Assembly (NCBI GenBank): GCA_018672475.1
Contig: JABHFS010000076.1
Span: 1 to 64,000 of the forward strand
Direction: 5' to 3'
DNA: 64,000 bases
From: Gemmatimonadota bacterium
GTDB lineage: Bacteria > Latescibacterota > UBA2968 > UBA8231
Below, in pieces: positions 8,272-17,107 of this stretch. The notes under the pieces were generated by a model that was not told the origin of the DNA, searched no databases, and saw nothing but the letters and a program-made list of their open reading frames with translations. Position 1 is the stretch's first letter. Every line of letters begins with the position of its first letter. The position numbers were made by a program, and so were the translations under genes.

Positions 8272-9114
8272 TCAGTAAGACGACCAACCGTGCTGGGACC
8301 TAAGCCGTTGGATGGTATCCTGGTCGGCGGTAAAGGGCAGTGACGGCGAGGTCGGCAGGGGCAAGTGATGCTCTAGGCCGAGGGGCGTTTTCGCGAGCTT
8401 GGCGTTATAGGCCATCACCATTAGGATCTCGAGATTAATCACGTCGAGCGCGTTGTAGGCCAACAAAGTGTCGAGGGCTTTTGCGTTGCCGCGCTGATAA
8501 TCGTGCCAAAGCAATACGGCGAAGAAGCCGTCGATGTCCTCTAGGCCTTGCCGCGGAATGCCCAATTGTTGCTCGCAGCCTTTGAGGCCGCCGCGATAGC
8601 CGAGGCTGCCGAGCACGTAGCGCAGGTCGATATGCGGCTGGTTGAGGGGCGCGCCGAGACAGCGGCGCACGAAGGGGACGTCGAAGGTCTTGCCATTGTA
8701 GGAGACGAGCAGCCGGTAGTCGGCGATGTCGCGGGCGAAGTCCTCGAGGTTCTGGCCCGAAACGTACGAGCGCACCTGGCGACCGTCGTAGAGTACGATG
8801 GTGGTGATATAGTCCGACGGATCGCCGAGGCCGGTGGTTTCGATATCGAAATAGGCCACTTGGTCGCGGAAGGCGGGAAAGAGCCGCCACTGTTGGTCAG
8901 AGGGCAGCAGTCCATAAAAATAATCGCCGTTGCCCGCCTGTAATTGCGCGATGGACTCGCGTATATGGCTGTGCAGCGTCGCTTGTTTTTTGGAGCTGAG
9001 TGGTAGGTCCGGCTGGTTGAGAATATCTTCCCACCCGTGCAAGCCGGCTTGCCAGAGCGTTCGTTCGGTTCCGGCGCCAAAACCTGGGATATGGCAAAAA
9101 GTATGTTTGAGCAT
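8272..9114 (-). CDS. RNase H-fold DEDD exonuclease-like protein (YprB type)
   Basis: A 280-residue protein with the ribonuclease H-like exonuclease domain of the YprB/RNase_H_2 family. Exo I is visible as AYFDIETTG, Exo II as SYNGKTFDVPF, a conserved HIDLRYV follows, and Exo III appears as LAYNALDVINL. Together these give the four acidic residues of a DEDD nuclease. The N-terminal 70 residues (HIPGFGAGTERTLWQAGLHG) resemble a helix-hairpin DNA-binding segment. ATG 9114 was chosen; a longer version from TTG 9150 adds twelve residues without support. It stands alone. A role in processing DNA or RNA ends is inferred from the fold. Confidence 0.85.
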   Translation of the reverse strand: MLKHTFCHIPGFGAGTERTLWQAGLHGWEDILNQPDLPLSSKKQATLHSHIRESIAQLQAGNGDYFYGLLPSDQQWRLFPAFRDQVAYFDIETTGLGDPSDYITTIVLYDGRQVRSYVSGQNLEDFARDIADYRLLVSYNGKTFDVPFVRRCLGAPLNQPHIDLRYVLGSLGYRGGLKGCEQQLGIPRQGLEDIDGFFAVLLWHDYQRGNAKALDTLLAYNALDVINLEILMVMAYNAKLAKTPLGLEHHLPLPTSPSLPFTADQDTIQRLRSQHGWSSY

Positions 9115-9365
9115 GGATTCCAAGAAAACAAGGTGAGCGCATTTAGGCAAGGGGTGCGGGAAATCGCGACATTTATCGTTTTATAGTTGGAGATCGCACC
9201 GTCTATAAAAAGCACCTAAAACGCTATGTATTTAATGATTAGCTATCTGGTCTGCCCGTAATCTCGCCAGGTGCCATTGAGGTTGAGCGGGGAAGGTGCA
9301 TATCGTTTTCCATTGGATGCATAGGTACAATTCTTATAAAGCCTAGTATCGACGGCGATGCAAAA

Positions 9366-10271
9366 TTACGGCGAACCCGTGCCCGCTACTTCGACCTCGA
9401 TGGTGCGAATCCGGCCGTCGCCGGGGTTGCGCGGCAGGCCCAAGATCGCCGACTCGCAGAGAAAGAGCGTTTTCATTTCTGGGCCGCCGAGCGTGCAGGC
9501 ATAGGGGCTATAGCCTTCGACATCGATACGGTCGAGCACTTGGCCGCCTTCTTCGACGCGAATATACCCGCCGGCGCCGCCGTATAAATAATAGATCGCA
9601 GCTACCCAGACACAGCCCTCTTGATCCAGGCAGATCCCGTCGGGCGGCACGCCGAGATCGGCCCAGATGCGGCGGTTGGCTAGCGTGCCGCCGTCTTGTA
9701 TATCAAAGGCTGTCAGCCGGAAGCCAAAGGTTTCGGCGACGATCAACGTTTTGCCGTCGGGGGTGACGACCGCACCATTGGGAAAGGTCATGCGGTCGGC
9801 GACGACCTGGGTCTGCCCCGTGGCGGTGTCCACATGCATCAGAAAGCCAAAGTTCGGCATATTGCCCGGGCCGGGCGGGATGCTCTCGTCGAAATTGCTC
9901 AGGATGCTGGGGTCGCCACCGCCGAAAAAGGCGCGGCCAAGATCGTCCACCACCATTTCGCCGCAGACATAGCCGGTGGCGGCGCGCACATCGGCGACGG
10001 TTTCTTGTGCGCCGTCGCGTAGGGCCAGCAACTTGCCTTCGGGGGGGGAGGTGACCAATAGCGTGCCGTCGGTTGTAAAGCCCAAGCCGACGGGGACATT
10101 AACTTCGGCAATTGTTTCTACGCTACCGGACAAATCGACAGCCATCACTTTGCCGGCCAGGATGTCGACGAACCAGAGCTTGCCCTCGCCGGGAGCCGTG
10201 GTGCGCCAGCGAGGGCCTTCGGGGAAATGCAAGCCATCGACTAAGATTTGTGGGGACGTTCCGTTAGGCAT
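9366..10271 (-). CDS. SMP-30/gluconolactonase-family protein
   Basis: A 301-residue six-bladed beta-propeller of the SMP-30/gluconolactonase/LRE group. Visible hallmarks are LHFPEGPRW near the start (metal-ligand Glu), FPNGAVVTPDGKTLIVAET in the middle (Asn ligand) and LGVPPDGICLDQEGCVWVA (Asp ligand). No signal peptide is seen, so it acts in the cytoplasm. The ATG at 10271 follows AGGAG by eight bases; an upstream extension of 35 residues is unlikely. It hydrolyses a sugar-acid or similar lactone, probably with a divalent metal; the substrate is not readable. It is divergent from the amidohydrolase gene. Confidence 0.88.
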   Translation of the reverse strand: MPNGTSPQILVDGLHFPEGPRWRTTAPGEGKLWFVDILAGKVMAVDLSGSVETIAEVNVPVGLGFTTDGTLLVTSPPEGKLLALRDGAQETVADVRAATGYVCGEMVVDDLGRAFFGGGDPSILSNFDESIPPGPGNMPNFGFLMHVDTATGQTQVVADRMTFPNGAVVTPDGKTLIVAETFGFRLTAFDIQDGGTLANRRIWADLGVPPDGICLDQEGCVWVAAIYYLYGGAGGYIRVEEGGQVLDRIDVEGYSPYACTLGGPEMKTLFLCESAILGLPRNPGDGRIRTIEVEVAGTGSP

Positions 10272-10474
10272 TGTTTGTTCGCTCCTCATTGTATAGTAAG
10301 GCGACCGAACCATTGTCATAAGTAAATTAAAAATAACAAAATATGGACATGCAAATACTTGCTCGCTTGTGCCCAATATAATAGCCGATAAGAGCTTAGA
10401 TGGTTATAGCGTAATTGTTGAAAGTACGCAATAATACTTGTCGAGGATCACCTCTTCTTATGTATATTGTATTC

Positions 10475-11320
10475 ATGACTATAATAGACTCGCATACCCA
10501 TACTTGGCAGTATTGGCCTTATGAGCCGCCGGTGCCCGATCACGAGAGCCGCGGCAAGGTCGAGCAACTGCTGTGGGAGATGGACCGCAATGGCGTCGAT
10601 AAAGCCGTGCTGGTCTGCGCCCGCATAGAACACAATCCGCACAATAACGACTATGTTGCCGAACGCATTAAGGCTTATCCGGATCGGCTGGTGCAATTTG
10701 CCGATGTCGATTGCTCGTGGTCGGACGAATACCATACGCCCGGTGCGGCCGCACGTTTGAGTGCGGCGGCGGAAAAGTACCAGCTCAAAGGCTATACGCA
10801 TTATGTGAAGAGCGATACCGAGTGGTTTGCTTCAGAAGAGGGGCTGAAGTTTTTCGAGATGACAGCCGAAAAGAAGCTGATCGCCAGCTTGGCGATCTCG
10901 CCGCAATGGCAGCCGGCGTTGCGTCAGTTGGCGCAGCGCTTTCCGTCGGTGACCTTCCTCTGCCACCATATGGCCGGGGCTAATGCGCGGGAAGAAGCAC
11001 CGCACGAAAATCTCAACGAAATTCTGCGCTCGGCCGAGGTGCCTAATATTTATATCAAGCTCTCGGGTTTTCACTACGCCTCGCATGTGTCGTGGGCTTA
11101 TCCCTATTCGGATACGCACTATGTTGTGCGCAAGCTCTACGAAAACTTTGGCGCCGAGCGACTGTGCTGGGGCTCGGACTATCCGGTGGTGCGTTTTAAT
11201 ATGACCTATCAACACGCGCTCGAAGCTTTTCGCACGCATTGCACATTCGTACCCGACGAGCACAAGCAGTTGATCCTCGGTGAAAACCTGAGTCGCTTGC
11301 TCGACCAGGCCGGCGCTTGA
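10475..11320 (+). CDS. Amidohydrolase-family (TIM-barrel, Amidohydro_2) enzyme
   Basis: A 281-residue metal-dependent hydrolase beginning at ATG 10475. The metal-binding IIDSHTH lies at the very N-terminus, FLCHHMAG in the middle, KLSGFHYASH beyond, and the conserved LCWGSDYPVV near residue 245. These define the Amidohydro_2 family that includes lactonases such as LigI/2-pyrone-4,6-dicarboxylate hydrolase and decarboxylases. The substrate is unknown; the divergent SMP-30 gene hints at sugar-acid lactones. Its stop codon overlaps the TTG start of exonuclease III. Confidence 0.87.
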   Translation: MTIIDSHTHTWQYWPYEPPVPDHESRGKVEQLLWEMDRNGVDKAVLVCARIEHNPHNNDYVAERIKAYPDRLVQFADVDCSWSDEYHTPGAAARLSAAAEKYQLKGYTHYVKSDTEWFASEEGLKFFEMTAEKKLIASLAISPQWQPALRQLAQRFPSVTFLCHHMAGANAREEAPHENLNEILRSAEVPNIYIKLSGFHYASHVSWAYPYSDTHYVVRKLYENFGAERLCWGSDYPVVRFNMTYQHALEAFRTHCTFVPDEHKQLILGENLSRLLDQAGA

Positions 11321-12075
11321 AGCTCGTTTCCTGGAACGTCAACGGGATTCGCGCAGTCTGGCGCAAAGGCTTTCTCGACTGGTTTGACGCGGCCAAACCC
11401 GATGTGCTCTGCATGCAGGAGACGCGCGCCTGGCCCGAGCAGTTGGAGCCCGAGCAGATTGCGCCGCCGGGGTATGAGGGTTTTTGGGTGTGCGGCGAGA
11501 AGAAGGGGTATAGCGGGGTGTGCATTTACACGCGTCATAAACCAGAAGAAGTAATTGAGGGGTTAGGCGAAGAGCGATTTGACCGCGAGGGGCGCACATT
11601 GACGCTGCGCTTTAAAGACTTCACCGTGGTTAATGCCTATTTCCCGAATGGCCAGCGCGACCATGCGCGGGTGCCCTATAAGATGGAGTATTGCGCCGCT
11701 TTTTTCGCACATTGCGAAGCTCGACGGGCGGCGGGTGAACGCTTGCTGCTATGCGGCGATTTCAACACTGCCCACCACGAGATCGATCTCAAACGCCCCA
11801 AGCAAAATCGCAAGACTACGGGTTTTTTACCGGTCGAACGGGCTTGGATGGATGAGTTGGCGGCGGCGGGGTATATCGATACTTTTCGTGCCGCGCATCC
11901 CGGGGAAGAGGATCACTATACCTGGTGGTCCAATATCGGCGGTGCGCGCGGGCGCAATGTCGGCTGGCGGATCGATTATTTTTTCGCTACGCCCTGTGCA
12001 GATATCGCTTCGGCCTATCATTTGCCTGAGGTGCTCGGATCGGACCATTGTCCGGTGGGATTAGAGCTCAGCTAA
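11317..12075 (+). CDS. xth: Exodeoxyribonuclease III
   Basis: A 252-residue member of the exonuclease III/AP endonuclease family, which acts in base excision repair by cutting abasic sites and removing 3'-blocked ends. Signature motifs are all present: KLVSWNVNGIRA at the start, LCMQETRAWPEQ, VVNAYFPNGQ, LLCGDFNTAHHEIDL, RIDYFF and the final LGSDHCPVGL with the catalytic Asp-His pair. The start is TTG 11317, overlapping the preceding stop by four bases (TTGA); no ATG is available near the conserved N-terminus. Length is normal for the family. Confidence 0.95.
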   Translation: MKLVSWNVNGIRAVWRKGFLDWFDAAKPDVLCMQETRAWPEQLEPEQIAPPGYEGFWVCGEKKGYSGVCIYTRHKPEEVIEGLGEERFDREGRTLTLRFKDFTVVNAYFPNGQRDHARVPYKMEYCAAFFAHCEARRAAGERLLLCGDFNTAHHEIDLKRPKQNRKTTGFLPVERAWMDELAAAGYIDTFRAAHPGEEDHYTWWSNIGGARGRNVGWRIDYFFATPCADIASAYHLPEVLGSDHCPVGLELS

Positions 12076-12090
12076 ACACCAAGAACGGTT

Positions 12091-12225
12091 ATGAACCAAA
12101 TACAATATATGAGTGTCGAAGGAACCGCCGCGATCACTGAGGAATGTGAGAGTATCATGGCTGAGATCGATGCCGACCGCGAAAAAAGGGACCAGAAGGA
12201 GGAGATGCGTTTTTATCGTGTCTGA
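12091..12225 (+). CDS. Small acidic hypothetical protein (44 residues)
   Basis: A short open frame between exonuclease III and the cysteine hydrolase. It encodes MNQIQYMSVEGTAAITEECE, then IMAEIDADREKRDQKEEM and RFYRV, a hydrophilic helix-prone peptide. There is no strong ribosome site (AAGAACGG upstream). The spacing of 6 bases to the next gene and the same strand suit a small operon gene. No family is recognised and it may be a remnant. Confidence 0.35.
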   Translation: MNQIQYMSVEGTAAITEECESIMAEIDADREKRDQKEEMRFYRV

Positions 12226-12231
12226 GCGATT

Positions 12232-12930
12232 ATGGCGAATCTAAAAGTGCCGGTGCGTTGGTGGGGTGGGGCGGGGAATGATAAGATTGTGCAGAGTGAA
12301 GACGGTCATTGTTACGCCGAATTGGAACTCGAGTTGGCGCGGACGGTCTTTATGATCGTGGATAGCGATTGCGGTCAGGGCAATGTCTATGTCGAAGAGG
12401 GCATCGCCCCGGCGCTAGCGGCGGCACGGGCTGTTGGCATGCAGGTGGTTTATATCCACAACGACTTCTCGTTATCTGACGAGCCCGGTAGTATCAAGCG
12501 TGAGATCCACGGTACGCGTTGGGGCAATGAGGGCGAGGCCGATCGCTCACCGCCTGCGCGCACGCCGGTCGTGCCCAATTATTCGCCCTCGATTGCACCG
12601 CTGCCGCACGAGCCCGACTTCCCCAAACGCGAGTGGTCTGGTTTCCACGAGACGCATGTCGATTATCATCTGCGCTGCTATGATATCAAGAATATCGTCG
12701 CTGTGGGTTTTAGCCAGCGCTCTTGCCTTTACCAGACCTTAAACGGCGCGGTGGAACATAACTACCGGGTGATTATGCTGCGCGATTGCACGCATTCTTC
12801 CGAATATCCCGACACCGTTGACGAGCGTCTGCCCGAGGGGGGTTGGTTGCGCACGGTGATGTTGCGCAATTTCGAGCACGTCGTCGGGTATACTTCGACC
12901 TCGGCGGAATTTACCGCGGCTTGCCAATGA
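12232..12930 (+). CDS. Isochorismatase-family cysteine hydrolase
   Basis: A 232-residue cysteine hydrolase. The catalytic triad can be placed: the Asp in FMIVDSDCG, the Lys in PKREWSGFHETHVD and the nucleophilic Cys in GFSQRSCLYQTL. The order and spacing match nicotinamidase/isochorismatase-like amidases. The region between the first two residues is longer than usual (HGTRWGNEGEADRSPPARTP), which probably shapes the substrate pocket. It hydrolyses an unknown amide, ureide or ester. The end overlaps the following lipoprotein gene (ATGA), so it is the middle of a tight plus-strand run beginning with the amidohydrolase. Confidence 0.85.
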   Translation: MANLKVPVRWWGGAGNDKIVQSEDGHCYAELELELARTVFMIVDSDCGQGNVYVEEGIAPALAAARAVGMQVVYIHNDFSLSDEPGSIKREIHGTRWGNEGEADRSPPARTPVVPNYSPSIAPLPHEPDFPKREWSGFHETHVDYHLRCYDIKNIVAVGFSQRSCLYQTLNGAVEHNYRVIMLRDCTHSSEYPDTVDERLPEGGWLRTVMLRNFEHVVGYTSTSAEFTAACQ

Positions 12931-14285
12931 CGCGTGATTTTCTTCTTTTAGCGTTGGGTTTGTTCCTGGCGAGTTGCGGTGAAGACCGCCCGGTGCTTGT
13001 CAAGAACGAGTTGCGGTCTACCTGGGGCATTATTCAGGAAGATATTTTTGCGGCACGCTGCGTCGGTTGCCATACGACGGGGACCTCATTCGCCGAGCAG
13101 TCGGCGCTGGTGCTGACTGCGGATGTGGCCTACAGCCAGCTGGTCGGGCAGGCTCCGGCTAATGAGGTGGTAAAAGCCGAGGGGTTGATGCGGGTGAGCG
13201 ATCAGGGCCAATTGCCTGGGTTGCTCAGAAGCTATCTCTGGGAAAAAGTTAACGCCCCGGACCAAGAACACTTTTTCGGTGATCACCCCTATTACGGGGC
13301 GCTGATGCCCTTGGGCGGGCAGCCGCTGAGCAATGGCGAGTTGGCTTTTTTGCGCGCCTGGATCGAAGCGGGGGCGCCGGAGACCGGTGCGGTAGCGGAT
13401 CCGGCGTTGTTGGTGGACGAGAGTTACTACGAACGGCCGGAATTCAAGCCGTTGCCCAAGCCGGAGAACGGGATCCAGTTCCACTTGGGTCCCTTTGACG
13501 TGCAGCCCAATTTCGAGCGCGAACTTTTTTCGATGGTAGCGCTCGACAACGACGAGGAACTCTTCGTCGAGCGCTTCGAAATTTCGATGCAATCCGGCTC
13601 GCATCATTTCCTGTTGTATTCTTTCCAAGACGAGACGCCTGCCGAGCGGATGCCGGCGCCCAATGAGATCCGCGATTTGCGTGACGAGCAGGGCGTATAT
13701 GTTTTCGACACGGTACGCACGATGCTTTATCACCAGCCCATCGTCGGCAGCCAATGGCCTTTTTTCGACTTTAATTTCCCGGCCGGCGTGGCGATGCGAT
13801 TGCCCAAGGGCATGCGCTTCGACCTCAACTCGCACTATATCAACCGCACTGACGAGCCCACGGTGGGTGAGGCCTATCTCAACCTGCACTACGCCGATCC
13901 CGCCGAGGTGCAACACGAGGCCAAGATTTTCGGTTTGAGCAACTTCGATATCGCGCTGCCGGCTGGCAAGGTGACGACGCTCTCTGAGCAGTATCGCTTC
14001 CCCGAACGAATGCACATCATACAGTTGATGTCGCACGCGCACGAGCATATGACGGAGTTCCGTGTCGAGTTAATGGGCGGCGACCGCGACGGCGAAGTGG
14101 TCTATATCGCCTATGACTGGGAGCACCCGCCGATTCTCGAGCTAGACCCGCCGTTGGTTGTCGAGCCGGGGCAGGGTTTTAAGGTCGAGGCGACCTACGA
14201 CAACTGGACCGACCGCGAACTCAACTTCGGCTTTTTGAGCGAAGACGAGATGATGATCCTCTACGGTTTTTTCTACACGGACTGA
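12927..14285 (+). CDS. Haem-binding, copper type II monooxygenase-like lipoprotein
   Basis: A 452-residue exported protein. The N-terminus MTRDFLLLALGLFLASC is a lipoprotein signal. A haem c site CVGCH lies at residues 45-49, followed by a cytochrome-like helical segment ending AFLRAWIEAGAPE. The second half has the His-rich strands of the copper type II monooxygenase fold (GSHHFLLYSF, LNSHYINRT, LMSHAHEHMTEF). It is a divergent paralogue of 297-1985 but lacks the TPR tail. ATG 12927 overlaps the preceding stop. A periplasmic or surface redox role is likely; copper loading and substrate are inferred. Confidence 0.8.
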   Translation: MTRDFLLLALGLFLASCGEDRPVLVKNELRSTWGIIQEDIFAARCVGCHTTGTSFAEQSALVLTADVAYSQLVGQAPANEVVKAEGLMRVSDQGQLPGLLRSYLWEKVNAPDQEHFFGDHPYYGALMPLGGQPLSNGELAFLRAWIEAGAPETGAVADPALLVDESYYERPEFKPLPKPENGIQFHLGPFDVQPNFERELFSMVALDNDEELFVERFEISMQSGSHHFLLYSFQDETPAERMPAPNEIRDLRDEQGVYVFDTVRTMLYHQPIVGSQWPFFDFNFPAGVAMRLPKGMRFDLNSHYINRTDEPTVGEAYLNLHYADPAEVQHEAKIFGLSNFDIALPAGKVTTLSEQYRFPERMHIIQLMSHAHEHMTEFRVELMGGDRDGEVVYIAYDWEHPPILELDPPLVVEPGQGFKVEATYDNWTDRELNFGFLSEDEMMILYGFFYTD

Positions 14286-14288
14286 TCT

Positions 14289-14838
14289 GTGCGTTGGGCG
14301 GTGTTGTAGCTTGCCGCCCTAGTTTTCTCCGTCCAACTTGCCGCCGGGCAAACCCAGCCCGATCCGACGATGAGTTTGCCGTTGCATTGCCGCGGAGAGC
14401 CTCGGAGTTGTGCTGGCGCCGAATTTATCCGCGATATCGACACCCTCTATTTGACCTTGCTCACTTCGCCCAATCCCCAGATCTTGGGGCTGGATCGGCG
14501 TGTGCTAGCCGCGTGGATCGAAGCGGAGATCTTGCGGCAGGGTGTTGTGGTGGAGGGCAGTTACTCCTACGGGCGGGGGGCGTCGATGCTGGTTGTTGAG
14601 ATCAACGCGGTGTCGGTAGGCGGAAGGTGTTTCCACCTATTGGGTCGAGGTGGATCTGTGGGGGTTGACGGTGCTGAAGCGGCAGGCGCAAATGGTGAGT
14701 GTTTGGCGGGCGCGGGATATCGGCGTGGTTATGGTTGCGGAGTGGGTGGATGTGGTGACGGCGCGGGTGGGCAAGGTCGTCGAGCAGTTTGTCGAGGAGT
14801 GCTATTGCGTCAATTGGCTGCGGCCGGTTGAGTCGGAC
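14289..14838 (+). pseudogene. Broken gene for a small exported protein (stop plus frameshift)
   Basis: Reading from GTG 14289 gives a signal peptide interrupted by TAG at 14307-14309 (MRWAVL, stop, LAALVFSVQLAAG), then a continuous protein with FIRDIDTLYLTLLTSPNP, VLAAWIEAEILRQGVVV and GSYSYGRGASMLVVEINAVS. Near 14617-14626 the frame shifts, and the sense continues as STYWVEVDLWGLTVLKRQA and EQFVEECYCVNWLRPV. Joined together it is a plausible periplasmic protein of about 175 residues of unknown family. Two separate lesions argue for a pseudogene, though two base-calling errors would look the same. It sits between the lipoprotein gene and the convergent amidase. Confidence 0.6.
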
Positions 14839-16242
14839 TCAATCTTTGCTCAAATCAGGTTGTTGATTGGCCCAAGGCGCGAGCGCCTCAAACGCTGCGC
14901 TCGCCCGTAAGACTGTTGCGTCGTCGCGGTGGCGTCCAACGACTTGCAGGCCGACAGGTAGGCCATTGGCGGCGAAACCGCAGGGCAGGGTGGCGGCGGG
15001 TTGGCCGGTGGTATTGAAAGGGTAGGTAAATGCGGTCCAGCCGAGATAGGTGCTTTGCTGGCCGTTGATCGGACCGGGGTGGTGGTCGCCGGCGATAAAG
15101 GCGGTGACGGGCAGGGTAGGCGAGAGGAAGAGGTCATAGTCCTGCATAAAGATGCGCCAACGCTGATAGTATTCGTTGCGGGTCTGATGGGCCCGCGAAA
15201 GCTCGGCAGCGGAGACTTGCTGTCCGGCTTCGATTACGGCGACGAGACCGAGGTCGAGTTGGTCACGGACTTTGGCGAAATCTTTGAGATAAGCTCCGGC
15301 AAAGGCCGAAGACCAGATTTTGTCGACTAAGTCCCAAGGGTCAGGCAAATCGGGGTGGATTTCTTCGACCTCGCAGCCCAATTCGGTGAAGCGGTGCGCG
15401 GCCTTGGTGGTGATGGCGCGCACTTCCGGGTCGATGGCGGCATAGCCCAAATCGGGCGAGAAGGCCACGCGCAATCCTTTGATATCCCCTTGCATCGCGA
15501 CGAGATAGTCGGTTTGGTCCGGCCAGGAGAGCTTGTCGCGCGGGTCGGCGCCCCGGATAACATTGAGCATCAGCGCGGCGTCGCCGACAGTGCGGGTGAT
15601 CGGGCCGGAGTGCGAGAAGGGCTCGACGAGACTGGTGGGGTATTGCGGGACTAGGCCGAACGAAGGCTTCAGGCCGTAGACGCCGCAGAAGCAGGCGGGA
15701 ATGCGGATCGAGCCGGCGCCGTCGGTGCCTTGGGACAGCGGACCCAGGCCGGCGGCGACGGCGGCGGCCGCGCCCCCGCTGGAGCCGCCTGAAGTACGGC
15801 CGTGTTGCCAAGGATTGTGGCTCGGGCCGAAGAGGCGATTGCCCGAGTCGCCCTTCCAGCCAAATTCCGGTGTATTGGTTTTGCCCAGCAGCACGGCCCC
15901 AGCTTTGTAGAGGCGCTCGGTGAGGGGGACGTCGAAGTTTGGGATCCAATTTTCATAGAGCAGTGAGCCACGGGCGGTGCGGATGCCTTTGGTCGGCGTG
16001 AGATCTTTGAGCGAAAAAGGGATACCGGCCAAGGGCGGAGCGTTACCGGCGGCATAGAGCGCTTCGGCTTTGCGCGCCTGGGCCAAGGCCCCTTCGACGG
16101 TTACGGTGACAAAGGCGTTGAGCGCGGGGTTTACGCCCGCGATGCGATCGAGCAGTACGGCGGTGACCTCGACGGGCGAGAGTGTACGGCGGACAAAGTG
16201 ATCGCGCAGTTCGAGGGCCGAGAGATAACAGAGGTCGGTCAT
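14839..16242 (-). CDS. Amidase (amidase-signature family)
   Basis: A 467-residue enzyme of the amidase-signature superfamily with the Ser-cisSer-Lys triad. The Lys sits in AGIPFSLKDL, and the Gly/Ser-rich signature reads GRTSGGSSGGAAAAVAAGLG followed by GTDGAGSIRIPA. The family includes GatA, 6-aminohexanoate hydrolase and many broad amidases. GatA-specific partners GatB and GatC are absent here, so a catabolic amidase is more likely. ATG 16242 overlaps the stop of the DNA methyltransferase by four bases; a 59-residue upstream extension is a shadow of that gene. It is the last gene of the ggt operon, which suggests work on amide or gamma-glutamyl compounds. Confidence 0.92.
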   Translation of the reverse strand: MTDLCYLSALELRDHFVRRTLSPVEVTAVLLDRIAGVNPALNAFVTVTVEGALAQARKAEALYAAGNAPPLAGIPFSLKDLTPTKGIRTARGSLLYENWIPNFDVPLTERLYKAGAVLLGKTNTPEFGWKGDSGNRLFGPSHNPWQHGRTSGGSSGGAAAAVAAGLGPLSQGTDGAGSIRIPACFCGVYGLKPSFGLVPQYPTSLVEPFSHSGPITRTVGDAALMLNVIRGADPRDKLSWPDQTDYLVAMQGDIKGLRVAFSPDLGYAAIDPEVRAITTKAAHRFTELGCEVEEIHPDLPDPWDLVDKIWSSAFAGAYLKDFAKVRDQLDLGLVAVIEAGQQVSAAELSRAHQTRNEYYQRWRIFMQDYDLFLSPTLPVTAFIAGDHHPGPINGQQSTYLGWTAFTYPFNTTGQPAATLPCGFAANGLPVGLQVVGRHRDDATVLRASAAFEALAPWANQQPDLSKD

Positions 16243-17105
16243 TCGGCGTTGTCGATGGCGGCTTGGACGAATTGCGCGGCCTGGGCGCAATAATCTTTTT
16301 CGATTTCGAAGCCGACGCAGCTGAGCCCCAGTTCGGTGCAGGCGACGGCGGTATTGCCGATGCCCATAAAGGGGTCGAGTACCAATCCGGTGTGCTCGAC
16401 GCCGTGTAACTGCAGACACATCTTGGGGATTTTCACCGGGAAGGTCGCCGGATGCGGGCGCTGTTTGTCGCGGCTCTTAATGGTTTTATACGGCACGAAC
16501 CAGGTATTGCCGCGGCAACGGCGATCTGGGCGGTCGGCGCCGCCCCAACGGCTGATATTCGACTTATCCTGGTATTCGACGCCGATCGCGAGGCGGTCGA
16601 GGGAGATGCTGCCGCTCTTGGTCAGATGGAAGATATACTCGTGGCAATCGTTGATATAGCGTGGGCTGTTGATGGGCTTGTAATGGCCGACCGAGACATT
16701 GCCGGTGATACCGGGGTAGCGGCCGACGTCCTCCTTTTGGATGGCGATGGATTTGACCCAGTGAATGACGTTTTGCAGGGTAAAGTGCTTGCGCAATTCG
16801 ACCAATACTTCGAATGGGCCCCAGGGATTGGAGGGTTTGCCGCCGATATTGAGAAAGAGCGAGCCGTCTTCGTTTAAAGTTTCGGCGGCGGCGGCGGCCC
16901 AACGATCTATCCACTGTAGGTAATCCTCGCGCGCCATCGTATCGTCGTAGCCCTTATAGGACGTGCCGAGATTATAGGGCGGCGAGGTGACGATCGCGTC
17001 GACGGAACCGGGCGCGAGTCGGGTGCGCATGCCGGTTATACAGTCCTCGTTGTAGAGGGTGTAGGTCTGCTCTTGGCGGGTGAGGGTGGTCATGTCGTTG
17101 CTCAT
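16239..17105 (-). CDS. Solitary DNA methyltransferase (N6/N4, beta-class order)
   Basis: A 288-residue amino-methyltransferase of the N6_N4_Mtase family. Motif IV comes first (AIVTSPPYNLG, near residue 40) and the AdoMet motif I comes late (LVLDPFMGIGNTAVACTE, near residue 245), the beta-class order. The SPPY form is more common in N4-cytosine enzymes, but N6-adenine activity cannot be excluded. The target-recognition segment lies between. No restriction endonuclease, specificity subunit or mobility gene is nearby. Instead it is locked between gamma-glutamyltransferase (2-base gap) and an amidase (4-base overlap). ATG 17105 was chosen; TTG 17114 and ATG 17093 are possible. Confidence 0.88.
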   Translation of the reverse strand: MSNDMTTLTRQEQTYTLYNEDCITGMRTRLAPGSVDAIVTSPPYNLGTSYKGYDDTMAREDYLQWIDRWAAAAAETLNEDGSLFLNIGGKPSNPWGPFEVLVELRKHFTLQNVIHWVKSIAIQKEDVGRYPGITGNVSVGHYKPINSPRYINDCHEYIFHLTKSGSISLDRLAIGVEYQDKSNISRWGGADRPDRRCRGNTWFVPYKTIKSRDKQRPHPATFPVKIPKMCLQLHGVEHTGLVLDPFMGIGNTAVACTELGLSCVGFEIEKDYCAQAAQFVQAAIDNAE

Positions 17106-17107
17106 GC

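Noticed and set aside
13086..14048. 320-codon minus-strand frame opposite the cytochrome/monooxygenase gene
   Set aside because: Antisense shadow in GC-rich DNA; no ribosome site and no family pattern, while the plus strand has haem and copper motifs.
14839..16242. Amidase as GatA of the tRNA amidotransferase
   Set aside because: No gatB or gatC nearby, and the operon context is gamma-glutamyl metabolism.
16239..17105. Restriction-modification or defence island around the DNA methyltransferase
   Set aside because: Neighbours are ggt and an amidase; no nuclease, helicase or toxin gene is seen.
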